A stretch of DNA of 64,000 nucleotides, from positions 1-64,000 of the forward strand of contig JACONC010000014.1 in the NCBI GenBank assembly GCA_014323925.1, in the 5' to 3' direction. The position numbers and the translations under genes are program-made. This document shows positions 56,487 through 64,000 of the stretch, in pieces. The notes under the pieces are model-generated. The model had not been told where the DNA came from and did not search any database. It saw only the letters and a program-made list of their open reading frames with translations. Origin of the DNA: Chromatiales bacterium. Lineage in GTDB: Bacteria > Pseudomonadota > Gammaproteobacteria > Poriferisulfidales > Oxydemutatoraceae. Position 1 is the stretch's first letter. Each line of letters starts with the position of its first letter.

Positions 56487-56699
56487 ATGAATACCAACAT
56501 CCAGATTGAAGTCAACGGTAGTGTGCGCGGTGTGCAAGAAGGTACCACCGTCGCAGTGTTAGTGCAGATGTTGGCGTTATCCGAGCGCAAAATTGCAGTA
56601 GAAATAAACCGCCAGATAGTACCGCAATCTCAGCACCAGCAAACCCAATTGCAAGACGGTGATCAGGTCGAGATTATAGAAGCTATCGGCGGTGGTTGA
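56487..56699 (+). CDS. thiS: sulfur carrier protein ThiS
   Basis: 70 aa, a ubiquitin-like fold (IQIEVNGSVRGVQEGTTVAVL) ending in the IIEAIGGG tail. The terminal Gly is adenylated and converted to thiocarboxylate, then gives sulfur to the thiazole ring. It is immediately followed by thiG (12 bp). No thiF or iscS gene lies in the window. Confidence 0.93.
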   Translation: MNTNIQIEVNGSVRGVQEGTTVAVLVQMLALSERKIAVEINRQIVPQSQHQQTQLQDGDQVEIIEAIGGG

Positions 56700-56711
56700 A
56701 ACCGATATGCA

Positions 56712-57503
56712 ATGACACAAAAAATAGACAAAGCGCTCAATATTGCTGGTCGCAACTATAGTTCACGGTTGTTGGTCGGCACCGGCAAGTACCGAGATTT
56801 CGCCGAAACCAAACAAGCGATACAGGCCTGTGGTGCGGAAATTGTAACGGTTGCGATAAGACGCACCAATATAGGTCAGCACAAAACCCAAGCCAATTTG
56901 TTGGATGTGTTGTCGCCCGAACAGTACACGATATTACCGAACACTGCCGGTTGCTACACTGCCGAGGATGCGATACGCACATGTCGCCTCGCTTGCGAGT
57001 TGTTGGACGGACACAAGCTCGTTAAACTAGAAGTATTAGGCGACGCTGAAACTTTGTTCCCGAATGTTGTCGAAACTCTGCAAGCAACCGAAGTTTTAGT
57101 CAAAGAGGGCTTTGATGTGATGGTATATACCAACGACGACCCAATCGCTGCCAAGCAGTTTGAAAATGCCGGCTGTATTGCGGTGATGCCTTTGGCTGCG
57201 CCCATCGGTTCGGGTTTGGGGATATGTAACCCGTATAATATTATGACTATCGTCGACAACGCAAAGGTGCCGGTTATCGTCGACGCCGGCGTAGGCACGG
57301 CATCGGATGCCAGCATCGCAATGGAGTTGGGCTGCGACGGTGTGTTGATGAATACCGCTATAGCCGAGGCACATAATCCAGTATTGATGGCAGAGGCGAT
57401 GAAAAAAGCAGTGGTAGCAGGACATCTGGCATGGCTTGCTGGACGCATGCCCAAACGACGGTTTGCATCGGCATCGTCTCCTTCGGAGCAATTATTCTTC
57501 TAG
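56712..57503 (+). CDS. thiG: thiazole synthase ThiG
   Basis: 263 aa, a TIM-barrel. The Schiff-base Lys is in [11 protein letters not shown] near residue 98, with the phosphate-binding loops [12 protein letters not shown] near 160 and [12 protein letters not shown] near 186. It builds the thiamin thiazole from deoxyxylulose phosphate, dehydroglycine and ThiS thiocarboxylate. It forms an operon with thiS; trmB starts 3 bp on. It complements thiC, 32 kb away, in the same pathway. Confidence 0.94.
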   Translation: MTQKIDKALNIAGRNYSSRLLVGTGKYRDFAETKQAIQACGAEIVTVAIRRTNIGQHKTQANLLDVLSPEQYTILPNTAGCYTAEDAIRTCRLACELLDGHKLVKLEVLGDAETLFPNVVETLQATEVLVKEGFDVMVYTNDDPIAAKQFENAGCIAVMPLAAPIGSGLGICNPYNIMTIVDNAKVPVIVDAGVGTASDASIAMELGCDGVLMNTAIAEAHNPVLMAEAMKKAVVAGHLAWLAGRMPKRRFASASSPSEQLFF

Positions 57504-57506
57504 CCT

Positions 57507-58250
57507 ATGGGACACCCCGAAGTATTAGCACAGCCGATACCACAATACCCGCTACGCAGCTATGCGCTACGCTGCAGTCGCATCACTAAAGCACAACAGC
57601 ACGCACTGCATACCTATTGGCCGCAATTCGGCATAAAAACCACCAACCGCCCGCTGGATTTCGCCACCGTGTTTGCACGCATAGCTCCAGTGACATTGGA
57701 AATCGGCTTCGGTGACGGCGAGACACTGGCAACCATCGCCGAAGCCTCACCCGACATTGATTTTATCGGGCTAGAAGTGTATTCGCCGGGTATCGGCATG
57801 TTGCTGAATAAGATTAATCACAAAGCTCTGACCAATGTGCGAGTTATCCACGCCGATGCGGCAACGGTGATACCTCGCTGTTTTCCCAACCACAGCTTAA
57901 CCGAGATATTGATTTTGTTCCCCGACCCATGGCCGAAAAGACGCCATCATAAACGCCGACTCATACAAGCTAATTTCGTCTCTATGCTCGCCGCTAAACT
58001 TTGCGTCGGCGGCACCCTGCGGCTGGCAACCGATAGCAAGGATTACGCCACCGCAATGCACCATACCATCGCCGCCTGCGGTCGCTATCAGGCTACAGCA
58101 CCGACTGTTCGCCCGACTACTGCGTATGAGCGACGCGGACGAGCATTAAAGCATCGGATTTATGACTTGCAATATGAAGTGCTAGCAGTGCGAGATGATA
58201 ATATCTGTGCGCACAGCGACACGAAAACTCCCTACACTAAAACCGACTAG
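57507..58250 (+). CDS. trmB: tRNA (guanine46-N7)-methyltransferase TrmB
   Basis: 247 aa. The SAM site LEIGFGDGETLATIAE lies near residues 64-79. The family hallmark is ILILFPDPWPKRRHHKRRLI near 140-159, and a C-terminal TAYERRGR supports it. It makes m7G46 in the tRNA variable loop. It is close behind thiG, possibly co-transcribed. The start ATG is 3 bp after the thiG stop. Confidence 0.93.
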   Translation: MGHPEVLAQPIPQYPLRSYALRCSRITKAQQHALHTYWPQFGIKTTNRPLDFATVFARIAPVTLEIGFGDGETLATIAEASPDIDFIGLEVYSPGIGMLLNKINHKALTNVRVIHADAATVIPRCFPNHSLTEILILFPDPWPKRRHHKRRLIQANFVSMLAAKLCVGGTLRLATDSKDYATAMHHTIAACGRYQATAPTVRPTTAYERRGRALKHRIYDLQYEVLAVRDDNICAHSDTKTPYTKTD

Positions 58251-58254
58251 AGGA

Positions 58255-60162
58255 CTACCCTTCCAGACTAGGATTGTTGGGCTGCTCTGGTGGTGCTTTG
58301 CTGTCTTTTTTCTTAGCTAAGCCAGACATTAGGGTCCTCAACAATTTGTCGGGCGCACGGCGGTTTCTTCTCATAATACAACCGGACATGTCTTTAGCCA
58401 CACAACCTTCCACTGAGCAAGTGATCTTTTGCTTTGCCAGCTGCTGCCAAGCGTATTGCAAGGCCTCGTCTCGGGAATTAAAGAAACTATCAAGCCATTC
58501 TCCGCTGGCAAAACCGCTGCGTTGAAAAGTCTCCATAACCACTACTGGTGGACGGGCAAATAAAAACTCTATGTTTTGGTCAACTAAGGTGCGCGCCAGT
58601 TGGTTCAGCATCTCTTGTCCGGTTGCGTCTATATCGTTCATAGTAACTGCATCTATGATTATGAATCTCAGTTCCGGTTGGTTGCTGACCCGCTCCAGAA
58701 TTTTATCGTGGAAATAACCCGTGTTAGCGAAAAACAACGAACCGCCGAAGCGCACTATCGCTATTTGAGGACACACTTTGAGGATATTTTTAGCAGCATC
58801 TCTTAAGCTACCGTCGGCATGCCTGCTGAGCAAAGAAATTTGAGGGCGCATGGTCTGGTATACATACAAGCCCAGAGACAGCAACACACCTATTAGAATA
58901 CCGTTCTCTAAGTGCGGAGCAAATAGTAGGGTTAACAAAAAAGTTATGACTGCAACAATGCCGTCTTGAAGTTTTATCTTCCATATCTGCGTGAATGATT
59001 TGATGCGCACCAATGATGCAACCGCCAGAATAATAACTGCAGCTAGAGTCGCTTGCGGCAGGTGGTATAGTAGCGGGGTTAGAAATAATAATGTGAAGCC
59101 TATCAGCACTGCGGTTACCAGAGATGAAAAACCAGTAACCGCTCCGTTCTCTATGTTAACCGCCGAGCGTGAAAAAGACCCTGAGACTGCGTAGCCTTGG
59201 AAGAAACTAGAAGTCAGATTGGAGAGACCTTGACCGATGAGTTCTTGATCGGCATCCAGTCTCTGTCTGGTTTTGACCGCCATTGCTTTAGCGATAGATA
59301 TCGCTTCCATAAAACCTATCAGCGCGATAGCCAAAGCAGCACCAGCCATCTCCTGAAACATCTTCAGACTCATTTGCGGCATTTCAAACGATGGCAAGCC
59401 TTGTGGTATGTTGCCGACAACGCGCCCGCCATTGCCATCAAAGTCAAAAAGCCAGGAAATGAGAGTGGCGACGATGACCGCAATTAGAACATTGGGTGAT
59501 CTCGGTAGGTATCTCTTCAATATCAGCATCAATGCTAGAGAACCTATGGCAATCGCTACAGTATATAAGTGGAAGTCAGTCCAACCTGCTTGTAAGGTGT
59601 CCCAAACCACCTGATAATGATATTCCGACCGACCGACTTCGACACCGAAAATTTTGTCTAACTGCGAAGTCGCAATAATAATCGCCGCCGCACTGGTAAA
59701 ACCAGTCACCACCGGATGGGAGAGAAAGTCGACCATCATGCCGAGCCGAACCACGCCCAGTGCCAGTTGCACGACACCGACCATAAGCGCCAACATCACT
59801 GCGTAGGCAAAATAACCTTCGCTACCGCTTGCCGCAGTTGACCCTATAGCCGACGCTGTTAATAGCGACACCACAGCAACCGGTCCGGTGGCAAGTTGAC
59901 GCGACGAACCGAAAAATGCCGCAATGGCAACTGGCAGACAAGAAGCGTATAAACCATAATAAGGCGGTAAGCCGGCGAGTTGCGCATAAGCCATAGATTG
60001 AGGCACTAGCACGAGTGCTACTGTGACGCCAGCAAGGATATCGGCTTTGACAACCTCAGTATTTTTTAATTCACCAACCCAGCTTCTGAAGGGCGTAATA
60101 TTTTTCAATAACCCACGCCCTAAATTTTTTATTGTTTTTAAGATTAGCGAATTATCGGTCAT
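58255..60162 (-). CDS. SulP-family anion transporter with STAS domain
   Basis: 635 aa. About 12 membrane segments from residue 40 to 440, with the SulP signature LVPQSMAYAQLAGLPPYYGLYASCLPVAIAAFFGSSRQ, shown here in part (SMAYAQLAGLPPYYGLYAS). A STAS domain follows from about 470 to 570 (FIIIDAVTMNDIDATGQEML). A Cys-rich, basic tail ends the protein (CSVEGCVAKDMSGCIMRRN), which is unusual. It likely carries sulfate, bicarbonate or dicarboxylate; the substrate cannot be told from sequence. It is divergent from the aldo/keto reductase. Confidence 0.88.
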   Translation of the reverse strand: MTDNSLILKTIKNLGRGLLKNITPFRSWVGELKNTEVVKADILAGVTVALVLVPQSMAYAQLAGLPPYYGLYASCLPVAIAAFFGSSRQLATGPVAVVSLLTASAIGSTAASGSEGYFAYAVMLALMVGVVQLALGVVRLGMMVDFLSHPVVTGFTSAAAIIIATSQLDKIFGVEVGRSEYHYQVVWDTLQAGWTDFHLYTVAIAIGSLALMLILKRYLPRSPNVLIAVIVATLISWLFDFDGNGGRVVGNIPQGLPSFEMPQMSLKMFQEMAGAALAIALIGFMEAISIAKAMAVKTRQRLDADQELIGQGLSNLTSSFFQGYAVSGSFSRSAVNIENGAVTGFSSLVTAVLIGFTLLFLTPLLYHLPQATLAAVIILAVASLVRIKSFTQIWKIKLQDGIVAVITFLLTLLFAPHLENGILIGVLLSLGLYVYQTMRPQISLLSRHADGSLRDAAKNILKVCPQIAIVRFGGSLFFANTGYFHDKILERVSNQPELRFIIIDAVTMNDIDATGQEMLNQLARTLVDQNIEFLFARPPVVVMETFQRSGFASGEWLDSFFNSRDEALQYAWQQLAKQKITCSVEGCVAKDMSGCIMRRNRRAPDKLLRTLMSGLAKKKDSKAPPEQPNNPSLEG

Positions 60163-60170
60163 ATATAAGA

Positions 60171-60198
60171 TTGTTGTATGGTCATAGAATGTTATACT
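60171..60198 (+). promoter_or_regulatory. promoter for the aldo/keto reductase gene
   Basis: TTGTTG (60171-60176), a 16-bp spacer and TATACT (60193-60198), 42 bp before the ATG, in the 78-bp divergent gap. Confidence 0.45.
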
Positions 60199-60240
60199 AA
60201 CACAGCATAAAGAAAACTTTACATAGCTAAAACCGAAAAA

Positions 60241-61275
60241 ATGGAATACCGCCCGCTTTCCGACACTCCCGTCAAAGTCAGTGTCATCTGCTTAGGCACG
60301 ATGACCTGGGGAGAACAAAACACCGAACAAGAAGCACATCAACAGCTCGATTTTGCGGTTGAGCGAGGCGTTAATTTTATTGATCTAGCAGAGATGTACC
60401 CAGTCCCACCTAGGGCAGATACGCAAGGCTTAACTGAGCACTACTTCGGTAGCTGGCTGGCTAATTACTCTGCGAGAGAAGACCTAATTATCGCCACTAA
60501 AGTATCGGGGCCTGGCATGGTTGATTACCTGCGCGATGGCCCGCAATTGACCGCCGAGCATATCACCCAAGCAGTGGAAGATAGCCTGCGGCGTATCGGC
60601 AGCGACTATATTGATTTATACCAAGTGCATTGGCCAGCGCGTAAGACTAATTTCTTCGGACAGCTAGGCTATAAGCACGCAGAGGAGGATAGTTCTACAC
60701 CGATTGACGAAACACTGGAAGCGCTACAAAATCTGGTGCAGGCTGGCAAAGTTCGTTATATAGGAATCTCCAACGAAACCCCGTGGGGGACAATGACCTA
60801 CCTGAAGCTCGCCCAGCAACATAACCGACCGCGCATCGTCAGCATACAAAATCCATACAGTTTGTTGAATCGGACTTTTGAAGTCGGGATGGCAGAAACC
60901 GCCCATCGCGAGAAAGTAGGTTTACTGGCTTACTCTCCTCTGGCTTTCGGCGTGCTGAGCGGTAAATATTTAGGCGATAAAAAACCCAAGGGTGCGCGCC
61001 TCACACTATTTGATTTCTTCAATCGCTACATCAATAAACTAGGTATTGAAGCAACCGAACACTATTGTAAAATTGCCGAGCAAGCAGGTTTGGATCCTGC
61101 GCAGATGGCACTCGCTTATGTCAATACGCGCACTTTCTTAACCAGCAACATCATTGGTGCGACCACTATGCAGCAACTGGAAGCCGATATAGATAGTGTT
61201 AATGTCAAACTATCCGCAGATGTACTGGAAGCAATAGAAAAGATACACACTGAGATACCCAATCCGTGTCCTTGA
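60241..61275 (+). CDS. aldo/keto reductase, Tas/YajO-type
   Basis: 344 aa, a TIM-barrel NADPH oxidoreductase. The catalytic Asp and Tyr are in FIDLAEMYPVPP, the Lys in LIIATKVSG and the His in YQVHWPAR. The NADPH site is near LLAYSPLAFGVLSGKYLG. The DTQGLTEHYFGSWL and HWPARKTNFFGQLGY stretches are those of the Tas group, whose substrate is uncertain. It has its own promoter and lies just before the chorismatase gene. Confidence 0.88.
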   Translation: MEYRPLSDTPVKVSVICLGTMTWGEQNTEQEAHQQLDFAVERGVNFIDLAEMYPVPPRADTQGLTEHYFGSWLANYSAREDLIIATKVSGPGMVDYLRDGPQLTAEHITQAVEDSLRRIGSDYIDLYQVHWPARKTNFFGQLGYKHAEEDSSTPIDETLEALQNLVQAGKVRYIGISNETPWGTMTYLKLAQQHNRPRIVSIQNPYSLLNRTFEVGMAETAHREKVGLLAYSPLAFGVLSGKYLGDKKPKGARLTLFDFFNRYINKLGIEATEHYCKIAEQAGLDPAQMALAYVNTRTFLTSNIIGATTMQQLEADIDSVNVKLSADVLEAIEKIHTEIPNPCP

Positions 61276-61301
61276 TTTAATACATTCTATTTGACATCCT
61301 G

Positions 61302-62240
61302 TTGCCACCTACAACCGACATACCTTTTAAGATAAGGGTTGAAAAAGAACCCTTATCACCCACCTACAGACACTGCCTGGCGACAATCGCCTTACAAAAA
61401 GACGCACCTGAAGATACTATTCGGACCAACCTAAATCCTATACGACAGACCCATAGCTTTGAAAACTGGTATGCGACACAACCAATAGACCGTGGGCAAT
61501 ACGGAAAAATATCCTACGCATACAACGATGATGTTTTATTCGGTCATGCCACCCTCTATCAAAAGGCTCTAGCCGATGATCTGCGAGCTATCTACAAAGA
61601 CTTGGTAGCGTTGCTAAACTCAACGCATTATGCATTGCTAAGAGCCTGGCACTATTTACCAAGCCTTGACGAACTTGATGATTATCAGGTGTTCTGCGAT
61701 GCGCGTGCTCGTGCTTTTGCGACGCTTCAGCCGAGCTTTTATTGTGCGGCAACCGTCATCGGCACCCATTGCGATTACGGTGTGATTTATTTTCTGGCTA
61801 CCCGCAAGGCAGGCATCACCATTAACAATCCACGCCAAACTCTGCCACATTTATATCCTAAGCGCTATGGACAAGCGGCACCCAGGTTCGCACGCGCAAC
61901 CTTAAAGCAATGGGGCAACCAAAGTGATCTTTATATTTCCGGCACCGCAGCGATCGTAGGTCATGAAAGCATGCACGAAGGCGATGCCGATGCGCAATTA
62001 GCAGAAGTGTTACGCAATGTAGAGACGCTGTTAGACGAAGCATCGACAATAGGCAAAATGCAGTTTAAGCACCTGCAGCACTCTAAACTTTATGTTGATC
62101 ACAGTATCGTCGGTAATATCGCCGCGTTGATTGATAAATATTTCCCCTCGCAAAACCGATTGCAAGTATTTGAAGGACAGATGTGTCGTCGCGAATTACT
62201 CGTTGAAATGGAAGCGATGGCGACTGCCGATAGCGCATAG
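61302..62240 (+). CDS. chorismatase (chorismate-hydrolysing enzyme, XanB2/FkbO/Hyg5-like)
   Basis: 312 aa from a TTG. The C-terminal half carries the chorismatase hallmarks: LRAWHYLPSLDELDDYQVFC, then ISGTAAIVGHESMHEGDADA with the active-site Glu, and YPKRYGQAAPRFARAT. These proteins, once called pteridine-dependent deoxygenase-like, cleave chorismate. In Xanthomonas the XanB2 product is 3- and 4-hydroxybenzoate, used for pigment and ubiquinone. The product here cannot be told from sequence. The mutM ATG is 7 bp downstream, so they are likely co-transcribed. Confidence 0.85.
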   Translation: MPPTTDIPFKIRVEKEPLSPTYRHCLATIALQKDAPEDTIRTNLNPIRQTHSFENWYATQPIDRGQYGKISYAYNDDVLFGHATLYQKALADDLRAIYKDLVALLNSTHYALLRAWHYLPSLDELDDYQVFCDARARAFATLQPSFYCAATVIGTHCDYGVIYFLATRKAGITINNPRQTLPHLYPKRYGQAAPRFARATLKQWGNQSDLYISGTAAIVGHESMHEGDADAQLAEVLRNVETLLDEASTIGKMQFKHLQHSKLYVDHSIVGNIAALIDKYFPSQNRLQVFEGQMCRRELLVEMEAMATADSA

Positions 62241-62247
62241 CCCAACG

Positions 62248-63063
62248 ATGCCGGAACTCCCTGAGATAGAAACCGTTCGTCGCGGTCTGTCTTTACATTT
62301 AACCGGCACACGCATACGCAAGGCGGTCGTGCGCCAAAGACATCTACGCCGACCGGTAACTAGAGGGCTGGAACAAAAAATTAGCGGATTGTATATCAAG
62401 ACGATAGCGCGGCGGGCAAAATATCTGTTGATTAAACTAGACTACGGATACTTAATTTACCATTTAGGTATGTCGGGTAGCTTGCGCATAGTGGATGAAA
62501 AGCATATCGCAGGGCGCCACGATCATATTGACATTTATACTGAAGATCATCGTGTTTTGAGATTTTGCGATCCACGGAAATTCGGCTTAGTGCTGTGGAC
62601 TGCCAAAGACCCACTGCAACATAAATTACTGCGACATCTAGGACCGGAACCGCTTGGCAACGACTTCAGCGACACCTATTTATATCAATGTTCCAGAGGC
62701 CGTAAACTTGCGGTTAAGAATTTTCTAATGGACGGGCGCATCGTCGTGGGCATCGGTAATATCTATGCCAACGAAGCACTCTTCAAAGCGCGCGTGCATC
62801 CCCGACGAGCGACTGGGCGTATCGCCCAGCAGAGTTACGCAACCATCGTTGAAGCGGTGCAGCGCACATTGAGAAACGCCATACGCAAAGGCGGCACCAC
62901 CCTGCGAGATTTTGTCGCAACTGACGGACGACCCGGCTATTTCAAACAAGCCTTGCATGTCTACCAGCGCGCCGGCGAAGCATGCACTGTATGCCAAACC
63001 CCAATACGCCAAATCCGCCTAGCCCAACGCTCCACCTTTTATTGCCCACACTGCCAACATTGA
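62248..63063 (+). CDS. mutM: formamidopyrimidine-DNA glycosylase (Fpg/MutM)
   Basis: 271 aa from the ATG at 62248. This start is fixed by chemistry: after Met removal the catalytic residue is Pro2 of MPELPEIETVRRG; an in-frame ATG at 62131 lies inside the previous gene. The substrate-binding Lys is in RRAKYLLIKL. The C-terminal zinc finger is C-x2-C-x16-C-x2-C (CTVC to CPHC). It removes oxidised purines such as 8-oxoguanine. Confidence 0.95.
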   Translation: MPELPEIETVRRGLSLHLTGTRIRKAVVRQRHLRRPVTRGLEQKISGLYIKTIARRAKYLLIKLDYGYLIYHLGMSGSLRIVDEKHIAGRHDHIDIYTEDHRVLRFCDPRKFGLVLWTAKDPLQHKLLRHLGPEPLGNDFSDTYLYQCSRGRKLAVKNFLMDGRIVVGIGNIYANEALFKARVHPRRATGRIAQQSYATIVEAVQRTLRNAIRKGGTTLRDFVATDGRPGYFKQALHVYQRAGEACTVCQTPIRQIRLAQRSTFYCPHCQH

Positions 63064-63106
63064 TACAACAATAACGACCGCTTCATATACAATATACTCG
63101 CACCAC

Positions 63107-63197
63107 GGAGAGATGGCCGAGCGGTCGAAGGCGCACGCTTGGAAAGCGTGTATACGGTTGTCCCGTATCGAGGGTTCGAATCCCTCTCTCTCCGCCA
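63107..63197 (+). tRNA. tRNA-Ser (GGA anticodon), CCA encoded
   Basis: Acceptor arms GGAGAGA (63107-63113) and TCTCTCC (63187-63193) pair fully, followed by G plus encoded CCA. The anticodon stem-loop cgctTGGAAagcg reads GGA. The long variable arm (tatacggttgtcccgtatc) is typical of serine tRNA. The T-arm ends ggttcgaatcc. Confidence 0.95.
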
Positions 63198-63511
63198 GCA
63201 ACTACTCTCATCTTGCTATACAATTATTAGCCTAGTAGCCTCCCGGGTTTCTCGGACAATTTTCACACCAATGGTTCATTGATGATAAGAACTAATGGCA
63301 ATACCCTCAAGTTTTTTGATATTACTCCCTTATCATCATCTACTGCTTTTCTTAAAAAGTATGCTCCGTGATTTACTCCTAGGAATGCGCAGATATATTT
63401 GGTATCGCACAATACTACTCTGAAATAGGAAATTTTTATTGTGTGTAGGATTGAAAAATCGCCAAGGCACCCTATATTAATTGTTTTTATATAACAAAGG
63501 AAACATCCATT
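63198..63511. other. 314-bp gap after tRNA-Ser
   Basis: No gene, hairpin terminator or copy of the tRNA 3' end was seen. Composition becomes A+T-rich toward the right, where a GIY-YIG gene starts. Confidence 0.4.
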
Positions 63512-63763
63512 ATGGAACTAAGAGATACTATCGTTTATGAATTGAAAAAAGGCAATGAAATTGTTTACATCGGCACAACCAATGACCCAGAAAGACGCAA
63601 GAGAGAGCACGAAACTGAAGGGAAAGTATTCGACTCTATGAATCTTGTATCAGGCCCTGTGACTGAGGACGAAGCAAAAAGGATAGAAAAAGAACTTCTA
63701 GCAGAGTACCGACAACGCCATAATGGGAAAAACCCCAAATACAACAAGGATTCAGATGGATAA
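63512..63763 (+). CDS. small GIY-YIG nuclease-domain protein
   Basis: 83 aa, essentially one GIY-YIG domain. VYELKKGNEIVYIGTTNDPE gives the two strands, with Tyr residues and the catalytic Arg in ERRKREHE. The metal-binding Glu is probably in EAKRIEKELL. It has a good ribosome site (AAAGGAAA). Such small proteins occur as DNA-repair or mobile-element nucleases. It is A+T-rich and close to a tRNA gene, which fits a transferred gene. Confidence 0.75.
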   Translation: MELRDTIVYELKKGNEIVYIGTTNDPERRKREHETEGKVFDSMNLVSGPVTEDEAKRIEKELLAEYRQRHNGKNPKYNKDSDG

Positions 63764-63768
63764 GGCGA

Positions 63769-63792
63769 GAGCCTGTCAACTATTTTGTGTAT
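63769..63792. repeat. 24-bp dispersed repeat, copy 2
   Basis: Begins gagcctgtcaactatttt and ends gtgtat; one mismatch to 6126-6149, same orientation. It ends at the start codon of the next gene. Confidence 0.5.
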
Positions 63793-64000
63793 ATGGATAT
63801 AAAAGAAAGGAGAGAGTTTTACGAAAAAGTTTATTTTTATGAACTAGACAAACCAGAAAAGCTTTACGCAAGGCTAAGACTCCCTCTAGCGATTTTAATA
63901 TTCATAATTCCAATAAACTTTTTCCTGATCAGTGAAGTCATTACCTCAATATCAGATGGATCTATAATATCTGTCGTGTTGATTATAAGTATTAGTAGTC
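63793..64000 (+). CDS. partial membrane protein, cut by the right edge
   Basis: 69 codons from an ATG at 63793 and open at the window end. It starts with a charged helix (DIKERREFYEKVYFYELDKP), then a hydrophobic segment (LPLAILIFIIPINFFLI), then the start of a second one. Family unknown. Confidence 0.5.
   Translation, partial: MDIKERREFYEKVYFYELDKPEKLYARLRLPLAILIFIIPINFFLISEVITSISDGSIISVVLIISISS

Noticed and set aside
63107-64000. tRNA-Ser as integration site of an element
   Set aside because: The GIY-YIG gene and A+T-rich DNA follow, but no integrase or repeat of the tRNA 3' end is visible in the window.

Overview
The window is most simply read as chromosome from a gammaproteobacterium. 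The housekeeping genes are of gammaproteobacterial type (tadA, engB, rluC, yceF, sppA, metX-metW, thiC, rhodanese-tolC, waaA, kdkA, thiS-thiG, trmB, mutM, tRNA-Ser) and include the lipopolysaccharide genes waaA and kdkA. The species cannot be named from the sequence. A giant repeat-built surface protein, large secreted-looking or helical proteins of unknown function, and a conjugation-type type IV secretion system (T4SS) are compatible with a host-associated or community lifestyle, but that is inference.

Layout. 1-6.1 kb: the N-terminal 2,035 codons of a giant surface protein on the minus strand (GLUG blocks plus cadherin-like sandwiches), running off the left edge. 6.3-11.7 kb: a membrane-anchored retropepsin-like protease, an N-terminally short RNase R, tadA, engB and a DadA-like oxidoreductase. 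11.9-17.0 kb: two large paralogous helical proteins of no family I recognise. 17.3-30.5 kb: ordinary chromosome (rluC, yceF, three small unknown genes, sppA, metWX, thiC, a DUF4437 lipoprotein beside an IS3 relic, rhodanese, tolC, waaA, kdkA).

30.6-56.4 kb: a T4SS of the ICEHin1056/PFGI-1 type (MPF-G, the 'PFL_47xx' families). It holds a lytic transglycosylase, RAQPRD lipoprotein, pilin-like protein, TraE-, TraK- and TraB-like proteins, a TIGR03751-like lipoprotein, a TraC/VirB4 ATPase, a TraG N-terminal-like protein and TraU- and TrbC-like proteins. No relaxase, coupling ATPase or integrase lies in the window. The cluster is cut in two between the TraB-like gene and the lipoprotein gene by an A+T-rich defence island (37.4-48.2 kb). 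The island carries a type I restriction-modification system (hsdM with a fused XRE domain, hsdS, a Fic gene, hsdR, a small metalloprotease), a two-gene CBASS (patatin phospholipase plus CD-NTase with a possible E2-like and SEC-C C-terminus) and a HepT/MntA toxin-antitoxin pair.

Each half of the T4SS is preceded by the same regulatory region: two 11-bp direct repeats set 21 bp apart, followed without a gap by a conserved tract about 60 bp long. This suggests that one regulator switches both halves together.

56.5-64 kb: thiS, thiG, trmB, a SulP transporter, an aldo/keto reductase, a chorismatase (XanB2/FkbO-like), mutM, tRNA-Ser(GGA), a small GIY-YIG protein and a partial membrane protein. Short tandem duplications of 8-33 bp are unusually common in the intergenic gaps throughout.
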